A DNA stretch of 64,000 bases. Origin: Phycisphaerae bacterium (lineage in GTDB: Bacteria > Planctomycetota > Phycisphaerae > Sedimentisphaerales > Anaerobacaceae). The stretch lies in the NCBI GenBank assembly GCA_017993835.1, contig JAGOLX010000033.1:1-64000 (forward strand), in the 5' to 3' direction. Positions 15,480 to 28,500 of the stretch are shown one piece after another (positions within the stretch are counted from its first letter, which is position 1; every line of letters starts with the position of its first letter). Below the pieces are notes generated by a model. The model was not told where the DNA came from and searched no databases. It saw nothing but the letters and a program-made list of their open reading frames with translations. Made by a program: the position numbers and the translations under genes.

Positions 15480-17966
15480 ATGCTGCCGATCTCGGATCCC
15501 ATACTGATCTTCGCGGTGGTCATGGCGATGATCCTCATCGCGCCGCTGTTGGCGCGAAGGGTCCGTCTGCCCGAGATCGTCGGATTGATCGCTGCCGGTG
15601 CGATCTTCGGTCCCCATGGCCTGGGGCTTCTCGCCCGCGATCAGACCGTCCAGTTGCTCGGCGCCGTTGGGCTGCTGTACATCATGTTCCTGACCGGGCT
15701 CGAAATCGATCTGCACCATGTGCGGAAGAACCGCAACCACGCGGCGATATTCGGACTGCTGTCTTTCGCCATTCCTATGTTCCTGGGCATTGTGCTGGGA
15801 CGGTGGGCCTTCGGAATGACCGTATCCGCATCGTTTCTGCTGGCCGGCATGCTCTCCTCGCACACCCCGCTCACGTTCTCCATCGTGAGCAAGCTGGGTT
15901 TGACCAAATCACGATCCGCAGGGACAGCGGTCGGCGGCACGATCATCAGCGACACCTTGGCTCTGTTGGTGCTGGTAGCGGTTGCCAGCACCGTGAATGG
16001 CGATGTGAACACATGGTTCTGGGTCAGGCTGTTTGTCTCGATGCTGGCGTACGTGGCAGGCGTGGTGTTTCTGGTCCCCTGGATTGGCTCTGCTTTCTTC
16101 CGACACCTCTCCACGGACGAGAATACGGACTTCGTATTCGTCCTGGCCGTTGCGCTGCTGAGTTCCTATCTGGCCCATCTGGCCGGGCTGGAGCCGATCA
16201 TCGGTGCCTTTCTGGTCGGCCTGGCGCTCAACAGCCTGATCCCTGAGAAGAGCCTGCTGATGACTCGAATCCAGTTCACCGGGAACGCGATCTTCATCCC
16301 GTTCTTCCTGCTGTCCGTGGGGATGCTGGTCAACGCGCGTCTGCTGTTTACCCGGATCGAGGCATGGGTTCTGGTTGTCGGCATGGTGGTCGTCGCGATT
16401 GTCGCCAAGGGCATTGCCGCATTGGTCTCCCAGAGGATACTCAGATACCTCCCGGACGAGGGACTGCTGCTCTTCGGCCTGACTGTCAATCGGGCGGCCG
16501 CCACGCTGGCGATCGTCCTGGTGGGCGGCAACCTGGGACTGTTCTCCGACGCGGTGGTGGTGGGCGCCATCATGACGATCGCGGTCACCTGCCTGGTCGG
16601 GTCCATTGTCACGGAACGCGCGGGACGCCGGGTGGCCCTGCACGAAGCGCAGGGCGGCTTCGATGTTTCCGCGGCGCCCCATCGGATCATGATTCCGCTT
16701 CAGGAGCGTCAGGGAGCCAAGGAACTGCTGGAGATCGCTTTGCTGCTTCGCGAGAAGGGGTCGCACGAACCGCTGTATCCTCTTCAGGTCGTCCCCGAGG
16801 ACCGCGATGTGGAACAGAAAGTGGCGCTGGCGGAGAAAGTGCTCGCCCATACGGTGGTTCGGGCCATGTCGGCCGGCGTTCCCGTGACCGCTCTGACCAG
16901 TGTGGATATCAGCGTCATCTCCGGCGTCGTCCGCACCCTGCGGGACAATCGGATTTCCATGATCCTCCTGGACTGGGATGGACAAGCCAGCTCCAAGACG
17001 CGGACCTTCGGCCGAACGATCGACGGCATCATCGAGCGAAGCGTCCAACTCGTGATGGTCAATCGTCTTCGCCGGCCGGTGAGTACGGCCACGCGGATCG
17101 TGCTGGTTCTGCCCCCGTTGGCAGAGCGTCAGCCGGGTTTCGAATCTGTCGTCAAGGCCACCAAGACGCTGGCCAACCAGGCCGGGACCTCGCTGCTCAT
17201 TCTGTCCTTGCCTGACATGGCAGTCGGCGCCGCGAACTTCATCCGAAGGACAACGCCGTCCGTGCCGGTCTCGTTCCGGACGATCCGGTTCTGGAAAGAG
17301 GTCCGTGCGGACCTCGACGATTTGGCCGGTAGAAACGACTGGCTCATCCTCATGGCGCCTCGCAAGGGGGAGCTGGCCTGGCAACCGAGCCTGGACCGCC
17401 TCCCGGCCCGGTGGGCACAGGAGTTCCCCGACACGATGTTCTCCGTTCTCATTCCGCCCGACGAGCGCTGGGAGAGCCAGCAGGCGGCGGAGAAGACCGC
17501 CGATTCCTCGTACATCTTCTCGACCTTCATCCGGGACCGCACGATGCTCCGGATGGACGTCCGGACGACCGAAGATGCCGTCCGCAGACTCCTGGGCCCC
17601 TATTTCGGCCATCGCACGACGGATGCCCACGAGGTGGCCGTCCTGCTGCACACCATCAGTCAGGAGGAGCCGGTGGAACTGACCCAGGATGTGGTGCTTT
17701 TGCATGCCCACGTCCCCCATGTGACCGAATCGGTGGTGTTCCTGGGGGTGTCGCAGGAGCCGCTCGACATCCCCCTGGCCTCGGGAGGGCCTCATATCCT
17801 GATCATCCTCCTGGACCCGGTTGGGCAGGACCCGGCGCGGCATCTCCAGGCGCTGGCGGACATTGCGCGGATCATCCGGCTGCCGGACATGGTCCGCGTC
17901 CTCAGAACGATCCCCGATTTCGACGGCCTGGTAGCGGAGATTGCCCGTCGTACGATCGACAAGTAA
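15480..17966 (+). CDS. CPA2-family cation/proton antiporter with USP-like C-terminus
   Basis: An 828-residue protein. The first 390 residues form a Na+/H+ or K+/H+ exchanger domain with about 12 helices (PEIVGLIAAGAIFGPHGLG, GLEIDLHHV, SSHTPLTFSI). The remaining 430 residues are soluble and contain two segments like universal stress protein folds (RIMIPLQERQGAKELLEIAL, RIVLVLPPLAERQ), which probably regulate the exchanger by nucleotide or other ligand binding. The start at 15480 has GGAAGAG upstream; an in-frame ATG at 15432 lacks a ribosome binding site. The pairing with the divergent permease is not obviously functional. Confidence 0.85.
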   Translation: MLPISDPILIFAVVMAMILIAPLLARRVRLPEIVGLIAAGAIFGPHGLGLLARDQTVQLLGAVGLLYIMFLTGLEIDLHHVRKNRNHAAIFGLLSFAIPMFLGIVLGRWAFGMTVSASFLLAGMLSSHTPLTFSIVSKLGLTKSRSAGTAVGGTIISDTLALLVLVAVASTVNGDVNTWFWVRLFVSMLAYVAGVVFLVPWIGSAFFRHLSTDENTDFVFVLAVALLSSYLAHLAGLEPIIGAFLVGLALNSLIPEKSLLMTRIQFTGNAIFIPFFLLSVGMLVNARLLFTRIEAWVLVVGMVVVAIVAKGIAALVSQRILRYLPDEGLLLFGLTVNRAAATLAIVLVGGNLGLFSDAVVVGAIMTIAVTCLVGSIVTERAGRRVALHEAQGGFDVSAAPHRIMIPLQERQGAKELLEIALLLREKGSHEPLYPLQVVPEDRDVEQKVALAEKVLAHTVVRAMSAGVPVTALTSVDISVISGVVRTLRDNRISMILLDWDGQASSKTRTFGRTIDGIIERSVQLVMVNRLRRPVSTATRIVLVLPPLAERQPGFESVVKATKTLANQAGTSLLILSLPDMAVGAANFIRRTTPSVPVSFRTIRFWKEVRADLDDLAGRNDWLILMAPRKGELAWQPSLDRLPARWAQEFPDTMFSVLIPPDERWESQQAAEKTADSSYIFSTFIRDRTMLRMDVRTTEDAVRRLLGPYFGHRTTDAHEVAVLLHTISQEEPVELTQDVVLLHAHVPHVTESVVFLGVSQEPLDIPLASGGPHILIILLDPVGQDPARHLQALADIARIIRLPDMVRVLRTIPDFDGLVAEIARRTIDK

Positions 17967-17991
17967 CCCCGTCCAGATGGCACATTCGCAG

Positions 17992-18020
17992 TTGACTTTT
18001 TGCTGGAATGCCGGTACTTT
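17992..18020 (+). promoter_or_regulatory. Promoter candidate for gyrA
   Basis: TTGACT and TACTTT are separated by 17 bases, about 130 bases before the gyrA start. Confidence 0.45.
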
Positions 18021-18148
18021 GGCGGTGTTTGGAACACAACCCTGACTATGGATGGTGGCCGGCCTTCACGTGAGCGTCACCCCTTGTGATTATTCGGCGG
18101 TCCTGAGCGGGTCGTCGTGCTGCCTGGAACAGAGAGAAGATAGAGAAC

Positions 18149-20707
<2,559 letters not shown>

Positions 20708-20726
20708 TCGAATGCGGGGCGAGGAA

Positions 20727-20797
20727 TGAGTCCTATCCGTCCCATTTGTCCTATGGGTCCTATAGGACGAATAGGACGGATAGGACGAATAGGACCG
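20727..20797. repeat. Family I palindromic and tandem repeat
   Basis: TCCTATCCGTCCCATTTGTC faces repeated units of ATAGGACGAATAGGACGG, giving a long hairpin made of short tandem units. It fills the space between gyrA and holA and abuts the holA start. Confidence 0.8.
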
Positions 20798-20804
20798 ATC
20801 TTCA

Positions 20805-21770
20805 GTGACCGATCGCATCTACGTCATCGCAGGCAAGGACGAATCGCTCGTCGGGGCCCGGGCCCAGGAGCTGGTCGACGAACTGCTGGCCCCCCAGCAG
20901 CGAATGACCGCGCTGCTGAGCGTCGAGGGCGACGAGGCGATCATCTCCGAGGTCCTGGACGAATTGAAGACCGTGCCGTTCCTGGCGGACAAGCGCGTCG
21001 TGCTCGTCAAGGGCGCCGACGGCTTCGTCTCGAGGCACCGCGAGATTCTGGAACGGTACTTCGAGAAGCCCGCGAGCACCGGCATCCTCGTCCTCGCGGT
21101 CTCAAGCTGGGACGCCCGCACGCGGCTGTCCAAGATGCTGCCCAAGGTCGGCTCGCTCGTCACGATGGAGCAGCCGAAGAAATGGGAGCTGCCTGCGCAC
21201 TTGGTGCAACACGCAGCGGCCAAGCACAAGATCAAGCTCAATCGCGACGCAGCGGAAATGCTCGTCGAGCTGATCGGCGAGGAACTGGCCCAGCTCTACA
21301 ACGAGCTGGAGAAGCTGGTCCTGTTCGCTCGGGATGAGAAGGTGATCCGCGCGGACCACGTCGAGTCGCTGATCGGCCACCAGCGGATCTTCGGCGCGTT
21401 CGAAGTGATCGACGCCATGATGGGCGGCAACACCGGCCAGGCCGTCACGCGCCTTCGCAATATGTTCGAGCAGGACAAGAGCGCCGAGTACAGCGTGGTC
21501 GGCGCATTCGCATTCCACCTGCGGCGCATGTTCCAGGCCAAGACCCTGCTCGAAAAGCGGACCAGTCCGGACATCATTGCCAAGCAGCTCCGCGTGGGAT
21601 TCCACAAGGACCGCTTCTTCGCCCAGCTCCAGCGGACCACGTTCTCGCAGATCGCGACGTTCCTGGAGGAGCTGGCGGCGGTCGATCACGCGACGAAGAC
21701 CGGCCAGGCCCAGGCCGCCGTCGCCATCGAGCAACTGGTCCTCAGGCTCGCGAGTGCGTCACTACGATAG
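20805..21770 (+). CDS. holA: DNA polymerase III subunit delta
   Basis: A 321-residue clamp-loader subunit. The N-terminal domain has YVIAGKDESLVGARAQELVD, and the middle contains SSWDARTRLSKMLPKVG followed by helical segments typical of delta. It opens the beta clamp during loading. The start is GTG at 20805 (MTDRIYVIAG), and no clear ribosome binding site is visible because a family I repeat directly abuts it. It may be expressed from gyrA, 98 bases upstream. Confidence 0.85.
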   Translation: MTDRIYVIAGKDESLVGARAQELVDELLAPQQRMTALLSVEGDEAIISEVLDELKTVPFLADKRVVLVKGADGFVSRHREILERYFEKPASTGILVLAVSSWDARTRLSKMLPKVGSLVTMEQPKKWELPAHLVQHAAAKHKIKLNRDAAEMLVELIGEELAQLYNELEKLVLFARDEKVIRADHVESLIGHQRIFGAFEVIDAMMGGNTGQAVTRLRNMFEQDKSAEYSVVGAFAFHLRRMFQAKTLLEKRTSPDIIAKQLRVGFHKDRFFAQLQRTTFSQIATFLEELAAVDHATKTGQAQAAVAIEQLVLRLASASLR

Positions 21771-21786
21771 AGCCGCGCTCACGAGT

Positions 21787-22728
21787 TCACCACAGCGTCT
21801 CCTCGCTCAGTTCCCGGAGCCACTCGTCGGATTGGGGCTTGGAGAAGCCGAGGAAGGCGGAGGCCGGATCGTGGATATCGAAGTTGCGCTGGGCGACGGC
21901 CTTGTTTGCGTTGGCGTAGCAGTAGATGCAGCCGTGAGGACAGGTGTCGTAGGCGCCGATATCGATGCTCTCCGTGCAGCCGCAGCCTTCTCGCGTGGGT
22001 TTCTCGCCCCATGCCAGACCCTCGGGATAGAACAACTGCTTGATGAGCGAGCCGTCAATGCAGTGGGCCTTCTGAATCCTGTCGCCGACGAGGCACTCGC
22101 CGCAGCAGGAGTACGTCCGGATGCCGTGCGATTCGGCGATCTCAGCGAGCCGGCCGGCCAGCTCGATTCGGCGTTCTTCGCTCTCCTGGACCACGCGGAT
22201 GCCTGTACCTTGTTCCAAATCGCGGAAGTTGCGGTCCACCTTGCGATAGGGCATTACGAAACTGAAGTAGCACCGCTCGACGACGCCCTCCAGTTCGCAC
22301 GCGAGTCTCGCAAACTCGCTCACGTAGAACTCCGCGTCGCAGACGCTCGACAGGACGATGGGATCGAACCGCCAGTTGATATGCTTGGGCGAGTATCGTC
22401 TGCTGAGCAGTTTGAGGGTCCGCAACGCGGCGGTCCTGTCCACGCTGCTCTCGAAGACCGGGGGCACGCCCGTGACGGTGTAGTTGAAATAGAATCGGTA
22501 GCCGAGCCGGTCGAGCGTCTCCAGGTGCCCGACGAACGGCGTGAAGTCCTTCGACCAGAACACCAGGCACGTCACCTCCTTGGGCCGCAGCGACACGAGG
22601 TATCGCTTTCCGCCGAACGGGTGCACCACGCCCGCGAACCCTTCGCGCACCCGGCCCATGAACCAGTCGCCATAAAAGGCCGGCACATCCGTCCGTCGAG
22701 ATACTGAGATGATCCGTCCTATTGCCAT
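21787..22728 (-). CDS. DUF1848 family iron-sulfur protein
   Basis: A 313-residue protein of the DUF1848 family. It begins MAIGRIISVSRRTDVPAFYG and ends with the cysteine cluster CGCTESIDIGAYDTCPHG followed by CIYCYAN, which probably binds an iron-sulfur cluster and resembles radical-SAM chemistry. Other conserved blocks are KEVTCLVFWSKDF and YFNYTVTG. Its biochemical role is not established as far as I know. The start was chosen from the conserved N-terminus; an upstream extension in the same frame is not protein-like. It is convergent with holA, 16 bases apart. Confidence 0.8.
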   Translation of the reverse strand: MAIGRIISVSRRTDVPAFYGDWFMGRVREGFAGVVHPFGGKRYLVSLRPKEVTCLVFWSKDFTPFVGHLETLDRLGYRFYFNYTVTGVPPVFESSVDRTAALRTLKLLSRRYSPKHINWRFDPIVLSSVCDAEFYVSEFARLACELEGVVERCYFSFVMPYRKVDRNFRDLEQGTGIRVVQESEERRIELAGRLAEIAESHGIRTYSCCGECLVGDRIQKAHCIDGSLIKQLFYPEGLAWGEKPTREGCGCTESIDIGAYDTCPHGCIYCYANANKAVAQRNFDIHDPASAFLGFSKPQSDEWLRELSEETLW

Positions 22729-22795
22729 GTGACAATCCAGAATCTCATGCGACCTTCGGTCCCACAGGCCGCCCGAAGCACTCAGGTACAGTCTG

Positions 22796-22824
22796 TGGAC
22801 GGCTGCGAAGACCACGTCTATAAT
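22796..22824 (+). promoter_or_regulatory. Sigma70-like promoter of the small membrane protein
   Basis: TGGACG and a perfect TATAAT are separated by 17 bases. The start of the downstream gene is 79 bases away. Confidence 0.55.
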
Positions 22825-22903
22825 ACCACTGATTCGCGGGGAGTGTTGGGACATGACGTCGGAGACAATGAGACTGCATTCGTCGGAGGATCGCTGAGCA
22901 TGG

Positions 22904-23245
22904 ATGAACGTCGTCGGGACGGGTCTGAGAGATCGTCTCGACCGCCTGGACAATCGCTGCCATGTGGACCGAGGAGCGGTCCCAACCTGGGTTCGTCGTG
23001 CCCAGGCGGGGGTGGGGACCTTCGCGGTCGTTTCCGTAGCCGCATGCATGTCGCTATCGTGGATTGCCGGGTCCCGTGGGGAATGGCTGAGATCGGCCCT
23101 TTTTCTGATGGCGTGCGCTGTCACAGTGATCGTCTTCATGGCCATTCTGTCTGGAGTGGGCATTGGGATGCGTCTGCGTCGTCTGGAAGAAACCTGGCTG
23201 CCGGAGCTGTCGGGGGTGCATGACCGCTCTTGTTGCCTCCCGTAG
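22904..23245 (+). CDS. Small two-helix membrane protein
   Basis: A 113-residue frame with two hydrophobic segments (GTFAVVSVAACMSLSWIAG and FLMACAVTVIVFMAILSGVG) separated by a short loop, followed by a basic, charged tail. A promoter with TATAAT and GGAGG about 12 bases from the start support expression. I recognise no family. The alternative ATG four bases upstream opens a frame without membrane segments, so I prefer this one. It faces away from the DUF1848 gene. Confidence 0.5.
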   Translation: MNVVGTGLRDRLDRLDNRCHVDRGAVPTWVRRAQAGVGTFAVVSVAACMSLSWIAGSRGEWLRSALFLMACAVTVIVFMAILSGVGIGMRLRRLEETWLPELSGVHDRSCCLP

Positions 23246-23270
23246 AGGGACAAGACGCTGTCGGGACTCT

Positions 23271-23355
23271 GTCATTCCTGCGAAAGCAGGAATCCACGTC
23301 ATGCGATACGGGACATCCCATGGTTTCTGAATTCCCGCTTGCGCGGGAATGACAA
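23271..23355. repeat. Family G palindrome, copy 3
   Basis: CATTCCTGCGAAAGCAGGAAT and ATTCCCGCttgcGCGGGAAT are separated by a spacer. It lies between the small membrane protein and the DUF2961 gene. Confidence 0.85.
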
Positions 23356-23435
23356 CCCACGGCCCCCATGAGCCTCCATCGCGTGCACGCGAATACGGTC
23401 ATGCACTCTGCTGCCGGCTCTTCGCAATCGTGATC

Positions 23436-23464
23436 TTGACGGCTCCGTCTGCCTCCGGTAGATT
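23436..23464 (+). promoter_or_regulatory. Sigma70-like promoter of the DUF2961 gene
   Basis: TTGACG and TAGATT are separated by 17 bases, ending 63 bases before the start at 23528. Confidence 0.45.
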
Positions 23465-23527
23465 GTCGAGACAGCCCGGTGGTTGGGCGACTACAAGTAT
23501 CGACCCTCTGCGTGGAAAGGACAGATC

Positions 23528-24637
23528 ATGGGGAAACGGATTTCCGCGAGTGTGACATGTCTTCTGGCGGCGGCTGCGATAGTGTTGGGCGTCGCGTCGT
23601 GCCAGTCCATGAAGAGCGTGAACGTCGTGGGCGAACCCTACCGGCTCGATACCCCTCTGGTTTCGCGGTCGATCTGCTTCGAGAATCCGACCGGCGCGCC
23701 GGGCGAAGGGGGCAAGGCTGCGAGCAAGCTGGGCGTCGGGCGCAAGGGCGCGCCTGCGATCAATCTCATGGCCGGCAAGGAGGTCCAGCTCTGCGATATC
23801 GTCGGGCCCGGGACGATCCGTCACATCTGGATGACCACGGCCAACAATCCGGCGAACCTCCGCAGCCTGGTGATCCGGGCCTGGTGGGACGGCCAGACGC
23901 ACCCGAGCATCGAGTGCCCGATCGGCGACTTCATGGGCTTCGCGCACGGCAAAGTGACGCCGTACTTTTCCGCGGTGCACTCGCTGGGACGCAACGCGGG
24001 CATGAATATCTGGCTGCCCATGCCCTTTACGCACCGTGCCCGGATGACGCTCACGAACGAGGGCAAGGAGGATGTCCCGCTCTTCTACCAGATCGATTTC
24101 ACCAATGGCGACGACTATCGACCGAGCATCGGGCGGTTGCACGTGCTGTTTCTACGGGAGAACCCCACGACGGAGCAGCAGGATTTCGAGCTGCTGCCCA
24201 AGCGGACGAACCCCGGCCGCTACATCGGCTCGGTGATCGGGATCCGCAACATGCACCCCGCCCAATGGTGGGGCGAGGGCGAGATCAAGATCTTCATGGA
24301 CGGCGACACGGAGTACCCCACGATTGTCGGGACCGGCAGCGAGGACTACGTCGGTCTGTCCTACGGGATGCAGCAGACGCCGTACTTCTACAACGGTTGC
24401 AGCCTGGATCAGCAGAACTTCGTCTCGATGTACCGCTGGCACCTGCCCGACCCGATCTACTGGAAGACACAGGCCCGAATCACGATCCAGCAGATCGCGT
24501 GGAAGGACGGCCTGGCCGAGACGCACGACGACTGGTCCACGGCCACCTTCTGGTATGAGCCGATCCCGAGCGCCCCGTTGCCGGCGATGCCGAACGTCCG
24601 GGTCCGCACGACCGAGATCTGGCAGGAACAGAAATGA
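23528..24637 (+). CDS. DUF2961 (GH172-like) lipoprotein
   Basis: A 369-residue exported lipoprotein with the lipobox VASC at about residue 25. The mature part matches the DUF2961 family, some of whose members are GH172 glycosidases acting on fructofuranosides or arabinofuranans: GPGTIRHIWMT, WWDGQTHPSIECPIGDF, GEGEIKIFMDGD and GTGSEDYVG. The acidic residues in the last motifs are catalytic candidates. AAAGGA precedes the start. It is followed after 79 bases by a DUF1080 protein, so the two probably act together on sugars in the periplasm. The exact substrate is unknown. Confidence 0.8.
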   Translation: MGKRISASVTCLLAAAAIVLGVASCQSMKSVNVVGEPYRLDTPLVSRSICFENPTGAPGEGGKAASKLGVGRKGAPAINLMAGKEVQLCDIVGPGTIRHIWMTTANNPANLRSLVIRAWWDGQTHPSIECPIGDFMGFAHGKVTPYFSAVHSLGRNAGMNIWLPMPFTHRARMTLTNEGKEDVPLFYQIDFTNGDDYRPSIGRLHVLFLRENPTTEQQDFELLPKRTNPGRYIGSVIGIRNMHPAQWWGEGEIKIFMDGDTEYPTIVGTGSEDYVGLSYGMQQTPYFYNGCSLDQQNFVSMYRWHLPDPIYWKTQARITIQQIAWKDGLAETHDDWSTATFWYEPIPSAPLPAMPNVRVRTTEIWQEQK

Positions 24638-24716
24638 CGCAGGTGCATGAAGGCGGGACAAGCCCCGGCGTCGCGCGCCTGTCGTACGGAATGAAGTGAT
24701 GAGAAAGGAAAAGGAC

Positions 24717-25355
24717 ATGCAGAGCAAGACATTCGTGTTCATTCTGGCGGCGATGATGATCGCGGGTTGCCAGAAATCGGCCCAGAACAGCGAGAAGCCG
24801 GCAAAGGCAGTGGTTGCCGAGCGCGGGTATACGAAGCTGTTCAACGGCAAGGACCTCACCGGCTGGGAGACCAGCGGCGGAGCCAGGTGGGTCGTCGAGA
24901 AGGGACTGCTGATCGGCACGCAAGGGGAAAACAACGCGCCGGGCGACCTGTTCAGCACCGCCGGCCTCACGGACTTCGAGGCCGTCGTCACGTATCGCGC
25001 CGAGTGGCCGTGCAACAGCGGCGTGTGGTTCCGCTACCAGAATCCGGGCAAGGCCTACCAGGCGGATATCCTGGAATATACGAATCCGGAAGCCTATTCC
25101 GGGACGCTCTACTGTCCGGGCAAGATGTTCCTCGCGGTCAACCTGGACAAGGCCGTCGAGAACCGCGACGGGTGGAACACATTCAAGATCCGCGCGGAGC
25201 GCGACCATCTCCAGATCTGGTTTAACGGCAAGCAGGTTGCCGACGTCCTCGACCAGACCTCCGACTCGGGCAAGCTCGGCTTCCAGGTCCACCCCGGCGC
25301 CGACTTCGGCCCGATGAAGATCATCGTCCGCGAGGTGCTCGTCAAAGAACTGTAG
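24717..25355 (+). CDS. DUF1080 (3-keto-disaccharide hydrolase type) lipoprotein
   Basis: A 212-residue lipoprotein with the lipobox IAGC. The mature domain is a jelly-roll DUF1080 fold: GYTKLFNGKDLTGWE, SGVWFRYQ, DGWNTFKIRAERDHLQIWFN and KLGFQVHPG. Members of this family include 3-keto-glycoside hydrolases and are very abundant in planctomycetes. The start at 24717 has AAGGAAAAGGAC immediately upstream; an ATG seven codons earlier is less likely. Probably co-transcribed with the DUF2961 gene. Confidence 0.85.
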   Translation: MQSKTFVFILAAMMIAGCQKSAQNSEKPAKAVVAERGYTKLFNGKDLTGWETSGGARWVVEKGLLIGTQGENNAPGDLFSTAGLTDFEAVVTYRAEWPCNSGVWFRYQNPGKAYQADILEYTNPEAYSGTLYCPGKMFLAVNLDKAVENRDGWNTFKIRAERDHLQIWFNGKQVADVLDQTSDSGKLGFQVHPGADFGPMKIIVREVLVKEL

Positions 25356-25360
25356 CAGGA

Positions 25361-25516
25361 GGAAATCCGAAATCCGAATATCGAGATTCGAAACAAGCAC
25401 AAAGAACCGAAACTCAAATGACCGAAACGCTGTCGCTCATCGGATGCTCCGTTTTGAGTCTCCTCCTGTTTGGTCATTTGAGTTTGTTTCGGATTTTGGA
25501 TTTCGAGATTGGTGCT
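25361..25516. repeat. Family E inverted repeat, copy 2
   Basis: Left parts GAAATCCGAAATCCGAATAT and GATTCGAAACAAGCAC face the complement at 25470-25516. It lies between the convergent ends of the DUF1080 gene and the RND pump and may act as a bidirectional end signal. Confidence 0.8.
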
Positions 25517-25541
25517 TTCTGCGCAGCAGGTTCCCCATGTC

Positions 25542-28500
25542 CTATTTGATGGTCTTTCGTGTGAACAGATCGTAGAGGATCGGCAGCAGGATCAGGGTGA
25601 GGAGGCCGGAGACGAGGATGCCGCCGACGGAAGCGATGCCGACGCCCGTCCGCAGCTCCGCGCCGATCCCCCGGCTGGTCGCCAGGGGGAGCATTCCCAG
25701 CACAGCGGCCAGCGTGATCATGACCACCGGACGAAACTGCTCGCAGGCGGCGGCGATCATCGCCTTATGACGCGGAGTGCCCTCGCGGACGTGCACGTTC
25801 ATCGAGTCCACGATCAGAATCGCGTTGTTCACGACGATGCCGACCATCATGACCATGCCCATCAGGACGAACAAGGACATGCTCTCGCCGGTCATCGCCA
25901 GGGCCCACATGACGCCGATCAGGCCCAGCGGCACCGTCACGAGGATCAGCCAGGGCTGCTTGTACGACTCGAGGATCGCAGCCAGGCTCAGAATCACCAG
26001 GATGATGGCCATCAACCCCGCCTCGCCGAACGCGGCCACCGCCTCGGCCATTCTCTCGTACATGCCGGAAAACCAGTAGTCGTATCCCGGCGGGAAACGC
26101 CCCTCGGATTCAATGGTCTCCGTGATCTTTTTGACCGCGTTTCCCAGCGCCAGCTCGGGCTTCAGGTTGGCGAATACCTTGGTCACCCGCTGTTTGTCCT
26201 GCCGGGTGATCTGGACCGGCGCCACGCGGCGCTCCATGTCGGCCAGGTTCGACAGGAGGATCGGCTGGCCCGGGGTCCCCGGAAAGAGGAATCGCCCGAC
26301 CTGGTCCTGCCCCGGCTCGTCGGCCAGCTCGACGACGATGTCATAGTTGCGGTCGCCGCGTTTGAAGGTGCCTGCCTCGATCCCTTCCAGGTTGGCTCTC
26401 AGCACCATCCCCAGGCTGGTCGCAGGGATGTTCAGGTCCGCCAGAACCGCCCGCTTGGGCAGGATGGCCATCTCGGGCTTGCCCTCCCGAACGGTCGTGT
26501 CCATGTCCTTGATTCCCTGAATGCGGCCGGCCCGACTCTGGGTCTCGACGGCCAGTCGGTTCAGGGTCGCCAACTCGTCGCCGGCGATCAACAGCTCGAC
26601 GTCCTGGTTCTGCCCGCCGATGAGCGCAGGCTGAGTGACCGTGATGATGCACTCGGGATGGCCATCGAGACGCCTCCTGATTTCCATCTGGAGATCCTCG
26701 ATTGTGAGAGTCCGTTCATCACGTTCCGAGAAGGTCAACAGCAACTGGGCCAGGTAGACGCCTTCCGTGGATTGCCCGATGACGCCTTCGACCTTGCCGA
26801 TGGAGCTGAGCACGTGCCGGAGCTCGGGCACGTCCTTCAATCGCTCCTCGACCAGTCGCACCCGTTCGATGGATCGGTCGAGGCTGTACGACGTGGGGTA
26901 TTCCAGCTTGACGAAGATCCTGGCCTGGTCGGTCGTCGGAGCGAAGCCGAACCCGACCCGCCCCCCGAGGGACGTCGCATGGACGAGCAGGGCGACCGTG
27001 AGCAGGAGGATGGCAATCGCCACGAGCCGGTGCTTCTCGTTGAATGAGAGGATCGCACGATAGCCGGCGATGACCCCGTCCAGGATGCGGTTGAATCCCG
27101 CCTCCATCCGATGCAGGATTCCCTTCTGCGAGCCACTCGCGGGCTTGAGCAGGATCGAGCACAGGATCGGCGTCAGGGTGAACGAGATGAACAGGGACAC
27201 CGCGGTCATGATGAGCATGGTCCAGGCCAGAGGCTTCATGAACTGCCCGACGATGCTGCCCATCATGGCGATGGGAAACAGCACGACGATGTTGGTTCCG
27301 GCGCTGGCCAGGACTGCGACGGTCACCTCCTTGGCGCCGAGCCGCGACGCCTCCTTCGGATCGCCCGTCGCCTTGAGCCGGGAGACGATGGACTCCAGGA
27401 CCACGATGGAGTTGGTCACGAGGATGCCGACGGACAGGCCGATGGAGATGAGCGTCGAGGTGTTCAGCGTGTACCCGGCCAGTTGCATGAAGAACAGGCC
27501 GATGACGATAGTCAGCGGCATCGTGATCGCGACGACCAGCGTGGCGCGGACGTTGTACAGGAAGAAGAACAGGATCGCGGCGGTCAGAAGGATTCCCTGC
27601 CCGACGTTGCTCCAGGCACTCTGGACGGAGGCCTCAATGAACCGTCCGTCGTCGGTGACCCAGACCAGTTCCATGCCGCCCGGCAGTTGCTTGTTCAATT
27701 TGTCCATGGCCGTCTTGACACTGTTGACCACCTTCACCGCGTTGGCCTCGGCCTTCTTGACGACCTTGATATAGACGCAAGGCCGACCGTCGACGGCCGC
27801 CTTCTGGCGGAGTTCCTCCGTGGTCATCACGACCCGGCCGACGTCGCGAATGTAGCACCGCTGGCCTGCTTCGTTCGCCACTTCGAGCGTGCCGATCTCC
27901 GGGACCTCCTTGTACTCGGCGTCGAACTTCACGGACAGTTCCCGCCCGTGGTCCGTCACGCGCCCGCTGGGAATCGTCCGCACCGCCTGCTGGACCGCCT
28001 GGACGACGTTCAGGCTCGAAAGGCCCTTGGCGGCCAGTTCCTCGCGGTCCAGCAGGACATGGACCTCGCGCTTGGCGCCGCCGACCAGCTCGACGTTCGC
28101 GACACCGGCCAGCACGGTGATGCGGTCCCGCAGCGTGTTGTCCGCGTAGTCGTACAGTTCGTCGAGCGGGACATCGCCGGTCAACGCCATGTGGACGATG
28201 GGCTGGGCGTTGATGTCGAACTTGAGGATCTTCGGGTCCTCCACGTCTTCGGGGAAATCCGCGCGGATCAGGTCGAGCTTCTCCCTCACGTCCGTCGCCG
28301 CGATGTCCACGTCCACGTCGAGCTCGAACTCCAGCAAAGTCTGGCAGACGTTCTCCATGCAGGCGGAGCTGACGTGCTTGAGGCCGTCGATGGTCACGAC
28401 CTGGTCCTCGATCCGCTTGGCGACGTCGGTCTCGATCTGCTCGGGACTGGCGCCGGGATAGATCGTGGTGACGGTGATATAAGGCACGTCCATCTTGGGC

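Noticed and set aside
15909-17843. 644-residue open frame antisense to the antiporter
   Set aside because: Low-complexity Gln/Arg/His/Asp composition; shadow of the antiporter codon pattern.
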